DNA of 44,648 nt from a virus, in IMG/VR virus record IMGVR_UViG_3300008107_000158, positions 1 to 44,648 of that record, one strand, 5' to 3'. The position numbers and the translations under genes are program-made. The notes beneath the pieces are model-generated. The model was not told the origin of the DNA and ran no database searches. It saw only the letters and a program-made list of their open reading frames with translations. Positions 6,862 to 15,073 of the stretch are shown here, in pieces; the stretch's first letter is position 1; each line of letters starts with the position of its first letter.

Positions 6862-8267
6862 GCAAAGAAATCTTCAAGAGAGTTTTGATTGTTACCCTTA
6901 CCGAGTTTATTTAGGACTTCTTCAGCTTCATCGGTAAGACCATTGTTTCCGAGATAGTTAGCCCACTCTTCAGTATCCCACATAGCTGGTGATACACCAT
7001 TCCAATTCTCTTGCCAGAGTGGATGTTCTTTGTTGTTCTTGCGCATGTACACGAAGTTCTTGCGAGCTTCCTCGTACTTCTTCGATCCGCACTCGAGCAT
7101 CGACTCGCGGAAATACATGACGACTGACATACGCTCGAATCCCTCTTCGTAGTCGAACGCTGGACTGTTGCTGTGAATGCGATGCGCATTCATCATGATA
7201 AGGTCGCCAGCGCGAATGTCAGCAGCTACGCGGAACTCAGGGAAGCAGAGATAGAAGCCGTTATAGTTCTTGCCATTATCGAGCACGAGCAGATTACTGA
7301 AGCCACGCGGATTCTCATGTGACTCCCACGACTCACACAGATCACCAACGTCACGATGCGCAGCTGTACGGAAGTCGCGATTGATAGTCAGCGTTGTGTA
7401 AGGAGTATTACCGATCTGCCAGTCTGGTCCGAGCTGCTTCATCGCTTCCATCTGACCAGCGAAACGAACTGGAAGATTTTCTTGGAAAACGTTTGAAGCA
7501 GACTCGAACAGAGGAAGCGCAGCTTCATAGAGATCGTGATGACTTGCGCTCCATCCTGTCTCACGGCAGAAAGGAATTCGAGGATAGCGATCCATGAATC
7601 CACCGACGCCAGAGCGAACGCCATTAGCATAAGTCGTATCTGAGATCATGTCATTGAGAATGTGATCAGCAGCCATCTTACGATCGTGCGGAGACTTATC
7701 TTTGTTTGCGTTATACCAGTCGTCGAACACAAAGTCTTTTGCTTTGTTCACGATCCAGATAGCACCAGCACCGATCTCACCTTTGCTCTTGTCTGCACCA
7801 GACCCGCGACCCTGAAGAGGCTTATCAAGAGAAGTGTTATAGAGTTCCTGAAGCATATCCTCGCCAGTGATAGAAAGCGGCGATCCCTTAACCATATACT
7901 GAATGACAGCTTTCTCGCGCTGCGTAACCCAACGACGAGAGCCTTCGCCGTCAGGTAGTTTCTGATAAGCTGTGTCGCGTTCGATACCAGCAGCCAGCCC
8001 GCGATTATCTGACATGATAGCACCAGAGCGCAGCGCTTTATAAGCAGACTCAGTCATCTCTTTGCTGAACACATTCTTGCGGAACTTGCATAGCAGATTC
8101 TTTTCGCTATGTGTTTCTCCGTTCGCAATCTGAAGCGGAGTCAGTGGCTCATACACATCTGTATCTTCTGTCAACACAAGATCATAGCAGTCATGATCTA
8201 GGAACTTTCCTAGCAGATGATCCATCTTGTTAAGATTGGAGTGTTCTAGATAGATTTTCTTAACCAT
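6858..8267 (-). CDS. TET/JBP-family 2-oxoglutarate Fe(II) dioxygenase
   Basis: Predicted to hydroxylate the 5-methyl group of a pyrimidine in DNA (5mC or T), using Fe(II), 2-oxoglutarate and O2. The 469-residue protein has the core in its C-terminal half: TLTINRDFRTAAHRD with the HxD metal pair H304/D306, a LLVLDNG strand, FPEFRVAADIRAGD and NAHRIHSNSP carrying the distal histidine (H362 or H365). ERMSVVMYFRE with R379 probably binds 2-oxoglutarate. Order and spacing match JBP/TET enzymes. The N-terminal 250 residues are family-specific and unassigned. AGGAGGAG precedes the ATG. It is the upstream member of an overlapping run with galE and two TAGT-like transferases. Confidence 0.82.
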   Translation of the reverse strand: MVKKIYLEHSNLNKMDHLLGKFLDHDCYDLVLTEDTDVYEPLTPLQIANGETHSEKNLLCKFRKNVFSKEMTESAYKALRSGAIMSDNRGLAAGIERDTAYQKLPDGEGSRRWVTQREKAVIQYMVKGSPLSITGEDMLQELYNTSLDKPLQGRGSGADKSKGEIGAGAIWIVNKAKDFVFDDWYNANKDKSPHDRKMAADHILNDMISDTTYANGVRSGVGGFMDRYPRIPFCRETGWSASHHDLYEAALPLFESASNVFQENLPVRFAGQMEAMKQLGPDWQIGNTPYTTLTINRDFRTAAHRDVGDLCESWESHENPRGFSNLLVLDNGKNYNGFYLCFPEFRVAADIRAGDLIMMNAHRIHSNSPAFDYEEGFERMSVVMYFRESMLECGSKKYEEARKNFVYMRKNNKEHPLWQENWNGVSPAMWDTEEWANYLGNNGLTDEAEEVLNKLGKGNNQNSLEDFFA

Positions 8268-8287
8268 GGGTTCTCCTCCTAAAACTC

Positions 8288-8872
8288 TTATGTGTATGTA
8301 TGCTTCAGGAGATTTTCATATGTGTTGAAATAGACGTTTTCGCCGATAATCCTAGTCACATTATCGATACTCGGAAAGATAAAGATGAAGTCAACGTCAG
8401 GATTCTTGCGTACCAACCATTGAAGATAGTTCACACGACCAGGATTGTCTCCCGCGCTCGCGCGAGTGCTCTCTCCATAGTTTTCAGTTCCTTCATATAC
8501 ATTCGACAGAAGCTGACTACCATCTTGAATGAGGAAGTCGAATCCCAGACAGATGAGCTGATTGTATTCCATCTTGATCGCTTCGCGCATGGCGTTCATG
8601 CCAGCATTACTGCGTGGACGACCGATGTTACACTCAGAAGGTTCCCATCGTTCATCAATTGGCGGAACGAGGAAACGCTTGGATGGAAAGTCGCTTCCTT
8701 CTATCTCGGTAATGATACCATCATCAATGCTAACGAGGAAATCAGGAAAAGACCTGTCAGGATAATCACGATAAAGCGCATTGCAACCAAACACCGTTCC
8801 ATACTGTTTCAGACGAGTAAGTTCAAAGCCTTTGCGGCTCGTACCATTACCAACGATAAAAGCTGTGTTCAT
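8288..8872 (-). CDS. MptE/DUF115-like Rossmann-type protein
   Basis: 194 residues starting MNTAFIVGNGTSRKGFE. The GNGTSR turn after a first beta strand, then a GCNALYRDY segment, resemble MptE-like/DUF115 proteins, a fold found in nucleotide-linked pyrophosphokinases and some sugar transferases. Function in phages is not established. Its start overlaps the upstream stop as ATGA. Position next to the TET/JBP gene suggests a part in the same modification pathway, by context only. Confidence 0.65.
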   Translation of the reverse strand: MNTAFIVGNGTSRKGFELTRLKQYGTVFGCNALYRDYPDRSFPDFLVSIDDGIITEIEGSDFPSKRFLVPPIDERWEPSECNIGRPRSNAGMNAMREAIKMEYNQLICLGFDFLIQDGSQLLSNVYEGTENYGESTRASAGDNPGRVNYLQWLVRKNPDVDFIFIFPSIDNVTRIIGENVYFNTYENLLKHTYT

Positions 8873-9459
8873 GCTACTTCTTTCTTAGTAGAACCCTTCG
8901 GACGCCCGCGACCACGCTTGACAGCAGTCTGTGGCTGTAACTCTTGAAAGGGTTCTTCGTGAAAGGGTTCTTCGTTCACTACCACCTCCATGATTGGAGG
9001 AGGAACTGCTATAGGAGCAGCTACAGATTGACCCCATGCTTCCCACAGATTAGGAAACGCGATCTTAATCGCTTCAGGCATGATCTTAATCTGACGATGT
9101 TTCATACGAAGAAGCAACTTAGCATCACGCGGATCGACTGACTCGAGAACCTGAATGAAAAGCTGCTCGCGCTTGAGTGGCTTAACTTCACGTCCTTCTG
9201 GACTATCGACGAAGTAGATCAGCTTCTTACACTCGACATAGAAACGACCTTCCTGATCTGCTGCTTCAAACAGTGGACGATACGGTGGATCACCGTCAGG
9301 AAGCAACCACTTGACGCCTGGATCCATACCGTAGCCGAGCACAGCCTTGAGAGCGTATGAGCTATGCAGCTGAAGGAACTCGACCTGCTTTTCTACTGTG
9401 GTTTGTGCTTCAATCTTAGCAACAATATTGGCCATACACTTTGCTGTATCAAGCGCCAT
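8869..9459 (-). CDS. Conserved phage protein with C-terminal AT-hook
   Basis: 196 residues. The first 150 residues resemble a conserved T4-like cyanophage family of unknown function (DUF6433-like, by recollection). A proline-rich linker containing the repeat EEPFHEEPFQE follows, and then KRGRGRPKGSTKK, a textbook AT-hook (core RGRP) that inserts into the minor groove of AT-rich DNA. GGAG lies 7 bases before the ATG. A DNA-associated role is likely. Confidence 0.75.
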   Translation of the reverse strand: MALDTAKCMANIVAKIEAQTTVEKQVEFLQLHSSYALKAVLGYGMDPGVKWLLPDGDPPYRPLFEAADQEGRFYVECKKLIYFVDSPEGREVKPLKREQLFIQVLESVDPRDAKLLLRMKHRQIKIMPEAIKIAFPNLWEAWGQSVAAPIAVPPPIMEVVVNEEPFHEEPFQELQPQTAVKRGRGRPKGSTKKEVA

Positions 9460-9757
9460 TGTCTAACTCCTTAGGTTCGTATTCAATAACATTTATAAAA
9501 GATTTCTTCTGCTCGTCAGTCCAAGTCTTAAGATAGTCATTATCCTTATCAAACAACTCGAGATACTCTTCTTCAGTGATCTCGCGATGATCGATGATTG
9601 CGGTTGGGTCGATATGCTTCTGACTGAACTCTTTGAACGTTGTGTCACCTTCGCGCCACACAACTTCGTCGAGCGCATCACGAACGTCGCTTTCTACTTT
9701 CACGACATAGCGAATACGAAACGATGACAGAACATCAACCATGACGAGCTTAGACAT
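9449..9757 (-). CDS. Conserved phage hypothetical protein
   Basis: 102 residues, acidic, with an N-terminal beta-strand pattern (DVLSSFRIRYVVKVE). TAATG junction with mazG and an 11-base overlap with the next gene. It resembles a small family in T4-like phages, function unknown. Confidence 0.72.
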   Translation of the reverse strand: MSKLVMVDVLSSFRIRYVVKVESDVRDALDEVVWREGDTTFKEFSQKHIDPTAIIDHREITEEEYLELFDKDNDYLKTWTDEQKKSFINVIEYEPKELDNGA

Positions 9758-10167
9758 TAGATATCACCTTCTTTGCGATTCTCGGAGTAGTATGCGTCAA
9801 ACGTACCACCAGGATATCGAGCTTCGAGCTTCTTCACATTTTCAGCCACGACTTCATTGGGATCGAGCTGAAGCGCATTACAAGCATTGATCCAGTACCA
9901 AATCACGTCACCGAGTTCTTTCTTGAGATGCTGGCGCGTATCTTCTGTGAATGGCTTACCCTGAAACAAAACCTTCTTCATGATTTCCTGAGCTTCGCCA
10001 GCTTCACTGGTCATACCAATGATAGCCGTAAGCATCAACGACATGTTGATCTTATTATCCTTATCATACTGGATTTCTTTTAGCTTGTCAATGAAAACTT
10101 GAGTCTCACGGCTTTCACGACTTGTAACAGCCATAACGAAATCAGCATACTTATTCAGATCGATCAC
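9757..10167 (-). CDS. mazG: MazG-like nucleotide pyrophosphohydrolase
   Basis: Hydrolyses nucleoside triphosphates to monophosphates plus PPi. In phages it has been proposed to trim ppGpp or noncanonical dNTPs. The 136-residue, all-helical protein carries EAGE (E55, E58) and KKELGD (E84, D87), the metal-binding pairs of the MazG superfamily. It starts with GTG at 10167 (GGGAG 8 bases upstream), which overlaps the upstream stop as GTGA. Confidence 0.88.
   Translation of the reverse strand: MIDLNKYADFVMAVTSRESRETQVFIDKLKEIQYDKDNKINMSLMLTAIIGMTSEAGEAQEIMKKVLFQGKPFTEDTRQHLKKELGDVIWYWINACNALQLDPNEVVAENVKKLEARYPGGTFDAYYSENRKEGDI
10063..10091 (-). promoter_or_regulatory. Possible intragenic promoter in mazG
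   Basis: TTGACA (10086-10091), 17 bp, TATGAT (10063-10068), within mazG codons. Same spacing as the intergenic promoters; activity unproven. Confidence 0.35.
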
Positions 10168-10466
10168 TTGTCATACTCCCTGTTGTGATAGTCGAGGTCT
10201 GGCACTTCAATATCAAGTTCATGCAGTTCTTCGAAGATTCCTGGCTTGCATGGATAAAACTCACCAGCGATTCCTTTGACGATGTAATCACCAATGGATG
10301 CTTTCATAACGCCTTCTAACGTGTAGATCTCCAGCATAGGAATACCGTAGATTACTTGCTCTGCGAACTTACCTTCAGTAAACTCTACGATCTCATCGGT
10401 GTTCACACCAGTCCATTTGACTGCATGAATGACGGATGGTTTCTTACGATAGCGAGCGACTGGCAT
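10164..10466 (-). CDS. Conserved phage protein (GDYIVKG/EFYPCKP family)
   Basis: 100 residues. It starts with a basic patch (RYRKKPSVIHAVKWTG) and ends with SIGDYIVKGIAGEFYPCKP, a signature found in many phage and prophage small proteins, probably a compact beta fold. Function unknown. GGAG is 5 bases before the ATG, with a TAATG junction to the exonuclease gene. Confidence 0.78.
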   Translation of the reverse strand: MPVARYRKKPSVIHAVKWTGVNTDEIVEFTEGKFAEQVIYGIPMLEIYTLEGVMKASIGDYIVKGIAGEFYPCKPGIFEELHELDIEVPDLDYHNREYDK

Positions 10467-11326
10467 TAGAACTCCGAGATTGCTTCGGTCAGCTGACGAA
10501 GCCTGTGTTCAACGAAATAGTTAAAGATCTTGCTGCGAGGATTACGATTATATGTAGTGAACGCATTCATGATGTTTGACTGCAAATCCTCAGGAATGCA
10601 GTCGAGATCGACCATAATCTTGTTACGGTGATAATTCCGCAACATCTCACCCTGACAGTATTGCTCAGGTTGCATGAGCGTCCACTCTTCCAGTTTCTTT
10701 TTGGGAAGAGGTTTCTGACGACCACCAGCTACGAACGTATCGTCAGCAGACAGGAAGTTAGGCACGCCGTCGCCGCTATCGCCTTGCAGAATGTGATACT
10801 GCTTGAAACGTTCTGGATTCACGTCGGGCGTGATGAACTTCTTAGCGATGGGTGAGTACTGAGCAACATTATCATACTTCTGTAACTGAGCGAAGTCTTT
10901 GTCGCCTGAGACGATAAGGATCTTCTCATTCACTACACCGTGCTGACCGTAGGCATGACACAGAGTTCCAATGATATCGTCAGCTTCCGCGCGCTCGAGG
11001 CGCAGCACGGGATACGGCATGTTATCCGAGATCTCGTCGCGAATCTTGTGCAGAGCATTGAAGATAGTCGACCAATCGTGCGCGGATTTCTCGCGAGCTT
11101 TCTTACGACCAGCCTTGTAGTGAGGATAGATCTCACGACGCCAGTAAGAAGGACCGTCAGCACAGATAACGATCTCGCCATACTCAGCACCAAACTTGCG
11201 CTTGTATAAACGAATGCTCGACAGAACCATATGGCGAACCATATCTTCGTCGAGTTTGCTTTCATTGTTAACCAGCTGCATCATGATATTGGAAATCATG
11301 ACCTGGCTGAAATCTACGAGAATCAT
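10466..11326 (-). CDS. rnh: 5'-3' exonuclease, T4 RNase H type
   Basis: Removes RNA primers and flap DNA during lagging-strand synthesis. The 286-residue FEN/PIN-domain protein has the acidic-site segments ILVDFSQ, CADGPSYWRR (with the YKAGRK helix), AEADDIIG, SGDKDFAQL and the helix-hairpin-helix-like GDSGDGVPN, in the T4 RNase H order and length (T4 is 305). The start is the ATG at 11326 (GGAG 6 bases upstream), not the frame start at 11338. Driven by the promoter at 11350-11378. Confidence 0.88.
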   Translation of the reverse strand: MILVDFSQVMISNIMMQLVNNESKLDEDMVRHMVLSSIRLYKRKFGAEYGEIVICADGPSYWRREIYPHYKAGRKKAREKSAHDWSTIFNALHKIRDEISDNMPYPVLRLERAEADDIIGTLCHAYGQHGVVNEKILIVSGDKDFAQLQKYDNVAQYSPIAKKFITPDVNPERFKQYHILQGDSGDGVPNFLSADDTFVAGGRQKPLPKKKLEEWTLMQPEQYCQGEMLRNYHRNKIMVDLDCIPEDLQSNIMNAFTTYNRNPRSKIFNYFVEHRLRQLTEAISEF

Positions 11327-11349
11327 AACGAACTCCATTGCATGATAGT

Positions 11350-11378
11350 ATCATATACTATCTATGCGTAATTGTCAA
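11350..11378 (-). promoter_or_regulatory. Early promoter for rnh
   Basis: TTGACA (11373-11378), 17 bp, TATGAT (11350-11355). The -35 box overlaps the end of the upstream gene. Confidence 0.88.
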
Positions 11379-11746
11379 GCGGGATCGAACTCGTCGTCGT
11401 CATTATCTGGCGACAACTCCGCTATGGTTTTGACTGTATGCTCTACGACTTCCTGAAACGGATGATTTAGATCCATGGTCATCAGTAGGGTTGAGCGTAG
11501 GGCTTCGACGGTAAAGCCAAAGTGTTTGTCGAAATCCTTGTTGAATATGTCGAAGCCCTGCTGCCCTAACTTATTGGCGATATGTTGAGCATATGCGTCA
11601 GTGACTTCATCGACATATGCTCGTTTCGTAGCCTCACGAGCAGCATCATCCTCCACTGGAGAAACGAGACGAACGCTCTTCTTAGGGAAGCGCACTACAT
11701 TACTTGACTGCGCGAAGGATGACGCAGAATTCGTTGATTCGTCCAT
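11375..11746 (-). CDS. Hypothetical protein
   Basis: 123 residues starting MDESTNSASSFAQ, with a low-complexity N-terminus, a helical middle and an acidic C-terminus (DNDDDEFDPA). It overlaps the upstream gene by 47 bases. The ATG at 11746 lacks a strong Shine-Dalgarno, so a later start is possible. Not recognised. Confidence 0.6.
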   Translation of the reverse strand: MDESTNSASSFAQSSNVVRFPKKSVRLVSPVEDDAAREATKRAYVDEVTDAYAQHIANKLGQQGFDIFNKDFDKHFGFTVEALRSTLLMTMDLNHPFQEVVEHTVKTIAELSPDNDDDEFDPA

Positions 11747-12836
11747 TGGGAGCGTTCTCTTTGGTCTTGAGTGAGGTGAATGCACGTTCTGCTGCTTTAG
11801 CTGTGCTGCCTGTGATATTAGGCAAGACGTCTGTAGGCTTACGCAGCTTCTTCTGTAGTGAGCTCTCGTTGAAGTTCTGGAGGGTAGTCCCCTTCAGCGA
11901 GAGTCCACCATTTCCTGCGACGTAGTGAGCCAACACATTATACTTGGTGTTGAACACCCAGAGCTCAGTAGCACCAACCAGCTTCGCAGGATCGATAGAC
12001 ACGATCTTGAGGTTCGTATCTTCTTTCTGGAACTTGATCTTGGATACAACCTTGTCAGCTGACTTAGGCTTAGTCTTACGCGGCTTCTTGACAACTGACT
12101 TGCGACTGTTGGAAAGATACGACTCGCAGTCTGCAATGATACCAGCGAACAGATCGACTCGTTCCTTCAGCTGCTTCTTAGTGAGATACGAATACGCTTC
12201 CTTCAGCTGCGGATCAGCGTTGCGCTCTGATGCTTCGTTCAGCTCTTGGAACCAGCCAGCATAGTAGTCGATGACTCCGCGCACGTCTGTAGGCTTTGCG
12301 CTGCGATTCTTCAGCCACTCGTAGAAACCTGTCAGCGATTCCGCTTCCTGATCGATCATCTGCTCGATGTCGGTGATCAGCTCGTTCGTGTTGATTTTTA
12401 GAGGCACGTTCACTTTAGCGGCAGCCTGCTTCTGATCTTCTTCCACTAGATTCGCACCCTTGCGGCACAGCTCCATGACGCGCGACTCAATCTTCTTGCG
12501 CTTCTCAGCATCTTCCCAACCCATGATATACATGCGAGCCATGGCTGCAGTCGTGCTGTTGATCTGTGCGTCAGGCAGTCGACTGAATACCTTAACAGCG
12601 ACTTTAGGCATATTCACTGACTCCATGAACTCGACGATGAACTTACGTCCAGTCTTCGCTTCATAGAAATAGTTGTACCAATTGAACGCAGACATTTCTT
12701 TAGCCCGCAGTTCACTATCACTCAAGAAACTGATATCCTCCCAAGTCGGCTCTTCACCAAAGTGTTTGGCATCGACACCGCGTGGGAGAATAGTCTTACG
12801 TTTCTTTGCCTTCACCGACAGTAGACTCTTAGCCAT
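11700..12836 (-). CDS. Conserved phage protein, unknown function
   Basis: 378 residues. Basic N-terminus (SVKAKKRKTILPRG), then a long helical region with FNWYNYFYEAKTGRKF, a lysine-rich linker near residue 250 and a beta-rich C-terminal part with ELWVFNTKYNVLAHY. It resembles large uncharacterised proteins of T4-like cyanophages. ATG at 12836 with GGAG 6 bases upstream and its own promoter. No catalytic motif is visible. Confidence 0.75.
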   Translation of the reverse strand: MAKSLLSVKAKKRKTILPRGVDAKHFGEEPTWEDISFLSDSELRAKEMSAFNWYNYFYEAKTGRKFIVEFMESVNMPKVAVKVFSRLPDAQINSTTAAMARMYIMGWEDAEKRKKIESRVMELCRKGANLVEEDQKQAAAKVNVPLKINTNELITDIEQMIDQEAESLTGFYEWLKNRSAKPTDVRGVIDYYAGWFQELNEASERNADPQLKEAYSYLTKKQLKERVDLFAGIIADCESYLSNSRKSVVKKPRKTKPKSADKVVSKIKFQKEDTNLKIVSIDPAKLVGATELWVFNTKYNVLAHYVAGNGGLSLKGTTLQNFNESSLQKKLRKPTDVLPNITGSTAKAAERAFTSLKTKENAPNGRINEFCVILRAVK

Positions 12837-12859
12837 AGATCGCTCCTTCACTATAACTT

Positions 12860-12888
12860 ATCATACCACAGGTGAGGGTGATTGTCAA
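12860..12888 (-). promoter_or_regulatory. Early promoter
   Basis: TTGACA (12883-12888), 17 bp, TATGAT (12860-12865). The -35 overlaps the glycosyltransferase stop. Confidence 0.88.
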
Positions 12889-13886
12889 GGCTTGTTTGCC
12901 ATCGAGCTGAGGAAATCCCGCCACTGGGCTGCACGAATATCCCAATTATAGAAGTTGTCGAAGTAGGCTTTTTGGAACCTGAGGCGTTCCTGATTGTGCT
13001 CTGCCCAGTAGTCCCTGATGACCATGCTCAAGACGCCAGCGAACATATTGGCGTGCTTGTTATTGTTCTCCGTCCAACCATACTGAACAGCGAAGTTGGC
13101 GCAAGTTTCAGGCAACGCAGCCAACGTTGGGCAGATAACATTACAGCCAGCACTCATAGCCTCGATCACTGAGATACCAGAAGTCTCTGGCCAAATGCTA
13201 GGATATGCGTAGATATGCGCTTTCTTCAGAGCTTCACGGATAACAGAGTTTGGTTGCCATCCATGATAGGTCATCTTGCCGTTGCGCTTGATGCGCTCGA
13301 ACAGTTCCTTATACGGCTCGTCGCGAGCAGGCCATCCATAGATACCAAACGACGAGTAAACGTCGAGATGGAAGTCTACGCCACGATCAGCCAGGAACTC
13401 AGCAACAGGAACGAGAAGCTCGAGTCCGCGATGAGGTGTGGTGTGATAGATTACGTTAATCGTGCCTTTAGGCTTTTCATGCTGCTCGATAGGAACGATA
13501 GCATTCTGCAGAACGATACCCTTGTCGTATGGTACTCCAAGTCCGAGATTGTAAGTAGACTGCTGATAGTGTGATACGAATACGAGTCTCTCGAATCTGT
13601 CAAGGCTCTTAGCATCCTTCAAGTGCTGCGACTCTGGATCGTCGAACGTATCGTGAAGCCACAGAATGTTTTTCTTTGTAGTGCTTACATTGTCTTCGCG
13701 CACGCGCGAGCAGATGATATTGAACTGATCAGTCAGTTCTGTAGGCAGTCGAGCCATAAGCCCTTCGAACATCTGCTCGGTTCCGCCTTTAGAACCAATG
13801 TGCGCATACGTTCCGTTCTTTGCTGGCTCAAGATCCTTAGCCTTCGTTGCGCTTTCCTTGAGTCCAGAGATATTCAGTTTAGTCAT
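12885..13886 (-). CDS. GT-B glycosyltransferase (GT4-like)
   Basis: 333 residues with a two-lobed GT-B organisation. The N-lobe contains GSKGGTEQMFEGL and ILWLHDTFDD. The C-lobe carries YHTTPHRGLELL and the EX7E-type donor-site motif (PETSGISVIEAMSAG), diagnostic of the GT4 family. It probably uses an NDP-sugar. It sits about 4 kb from the TET/JBP island, so the acceptor could be modified DNA or a surface glycan. It overlaps the upstream gene by 8 bases. Confidence 0.82.
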   Translation of the reverse strand: MTKLNISGLKESATKAKDLEPAKNGTYAHIGSKGGTEQMFEGLMARLPTELTDQFNIICSRVREDNVSTTKKNILWLHDTFDDPESQHLKDAKSLDRFERLVFVSHYQQSTYNLGLGVPYDKGIVLQNAIVPIEQHEKPKGTINVIYHTTPHRGLELLVPVAEFLADRGVDFHLDVYSSFGIYGWPARDEPYKELFERIKRNGKMTYHGWQPNSVIREALKKAHIYAYPSIWPETSGISVIEAMSAGCNVICPTLAALPETCANFAVQYGWTENNNKHANMFAGVLSMVIRDYWAEHNQERLRFQKAYFDNFYNWDIRAAQWRDFLSSMANKP

Positions 13887-14127
13887 TGATCACAATCCTC
13901 ACTTCAGTAATCGAATCCAGGCGAAACGAACGCCATCCATTATTATCTATATCCCAAACGGATAGGACAGAATCGTTTTCTTTCTTCGTAGTTTCTTTAT
14001 CGTTCGTAGGCAGATACTTCTCCAGCAACGTGCAGTTCATAACACGAAGAGATCCATCTTTCTTAATGAAAGAAACCTCAAGTCTGCGATTGCGAAGCAT
14101 CTCACTGAGTTCACTCTTATTCCACAT
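13879..14127 (-). CDS. DUF2693-like small protein
   Basis: 82 residues. Segments VSFIKKDGSLRVMNCTLLEKYLP and VWDIDNNGWRSFRLDSI match the DUF2693/SH3-like small phage protein pattern. Start at the second ATG (14127), overlapping the upstream stop as TGATG, with GGAAG 5 bases upstream. Function unknown. Confidence 0.78.
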   Translation of the reverse strand: MWNKSELSEMLRNRRLEVSFIKKDGSLRVMNCTLLEKYLPTNDKETTKKENDSVLSVWDIDNNGWRSFRLDSITEVRIVIND

Positions 14128-14519
14128 CATATCTTCCTTCCGATATACTTAGCATCAGTTTGGTCTGTGATATACTGCACTGCACCTTTATTGTATGCAG
14201 GAGCAACACGCATAGCCTTCTCTTCGATAGCACGAATGGTCTCGGGCTTTTCCTCGCAGTCGCGCTTCCACTTGTGCTCAGTGCGCAAGTCACGCTTCGC
14301 AGCTACACCGCCAGGAATGGTATTGGATAGGGGAGCTGCGTTAGATTCTACTGAGAGTGAGTATGAAAACTTCTTGACTGACTCTGTTGGCTTACGATAT
14401 CCAACCTTAGCCAGAAGCTCTTGAGTAAGACGTTGAGACTCAATCATAGCCTGTGTTGGCTTACGGGACTTACGCTTACGCATATTGGTCGTGGTGTAGT
14501 AGATAGGTAAAATAGCCAT
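14127..14519 (-). CDS. Conserved phage protein, unknown function
   Basis: 130 residues, strongly basic N-terminus (MRKRKSRKP), a glycine/proline middle (SNTIPGGVAAKRD) and a C-terminal YNKGAVQYITDQTDAKYIGR stretch that recurs in T4-like phage hypotheticals. GAGGGG upstream of the ATG and a strong promoter at 14544-14572. Function unknown. Confidence 0.75.
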   Translation of the reverse strand: MAILPIYYTTTNMRKRKSRKPTQAMIESQRLTQELLAKVGYRKPTESVKKFSYSLSVESNAAPLSNTIPGGVAAKRDLRTEHKWKRDCEEKPETIRAIEEKAMRVAPAYNKGAVQYITDQTDAKYIGRKI

Positions 14520-14543
14520 AACTGACCCCTCATTACATTATTC

Positions 14544-14572
14544 ATTATATGCTATGGGGAGTCAGTTGTCAA
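14544..14572 (-). promoter_or_regulatory. Strong early promoter with flanking inverted repeat
   Basis: TTGACA (14567-14572), 17 bp, perfect TATAAT (14544-14549). An imperfect inverted repeat (ACTGACTCCCC in the spacer, GGGGTCAGT just upstream of the ATG) brackets the -10 and could be an operator. Confidence 0.88.
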
Positions 14573-14577
14573 GGACT

Positions 14578-15054
14578 TTATGTAGCCAAAATTTCTTTTA
14601 GCCTATCAGCGGCGTAAGAAGCCGCGAATGCGTTTGGCTTAACACGAGGAGTCACGTTGCACGTTCCTCTGATGTAGCCAACAGCCTGCTGAACGACGCA
14701 GCTACTGCCATGGATAATGTCGGGATTGATATCTAGATGAACTTCAGCATGACGATCACCGATAGCTTCAGCCAAATCCATATAAAGCTGCGCAACTTTA
14801 TATACCTCGTTCATGAGGCGATATGCTGGTCTGTCCATGCGCTGATCGTAGTCGCGTTCTGTTTCTACGCGGCCGAACACCTTACATCCGCGTGATCCTT
14901 CATAGTGGATTACGACTGCCAGCGTGTAGTCAGCATACCACAGATCATCTTTTCCACAGTATCGCTCACTGTCAGCTCCGATGTAGATGCAAGTTGATTC
15001 TGAAGTATCACGAATAAAATCACGCACTTCATCTAGATTCATATTCTTAATCAT
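14578..15054 (-). CDS. RNase H-like fold protein (YkuK/DUF458-type)
   Basis: 158 residues. A first strand with an aspartate (IYIGADSER), a second hairpin (YTLAVVIHYEG), HLDINPD after a helix and a C-terminal KPNAFAASYAADR match the RNase H-like YkuK family. Activity is unproven. It diverges from the plus-strand flavoprotein gene; the 19 bases between the starts contain a symmetric CTATATAG that could serve as a -10 in both directions. Confidence 0.7.
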   Translation of the reverse strand: MIKNMNLDEVRDFIRDTSESTCIYIGADSERYCGKDDLWYADYTLAVVIHYEGSRGCKVFGRVETERDYDQRMDRPAYRLMNEVYKVAQLYMDLAEAIGDRHAEVHLDINPDIIHGSSCVVQQAVGYIRGTCNVTPRVKPNAFAASYAADRLKEILAT

Positions 15055-15062
15055 ATCACTGC

Positions 15063-15068
15063 TATATA
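15063..15068 (+). promoter_or_regulatory. Possible -10 for a divergent, leaderless start
   Basis: CTATATAG lies 5 bases before the plus-strand ATG at 15074 and is self-complementary. No good -35 is seen at 17 bp on either strand and no Shine-Dalgarno precedes the ATG, so the call is weak. Confidence 0.3.
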
Positions 15069-15073
15069 GTTGT

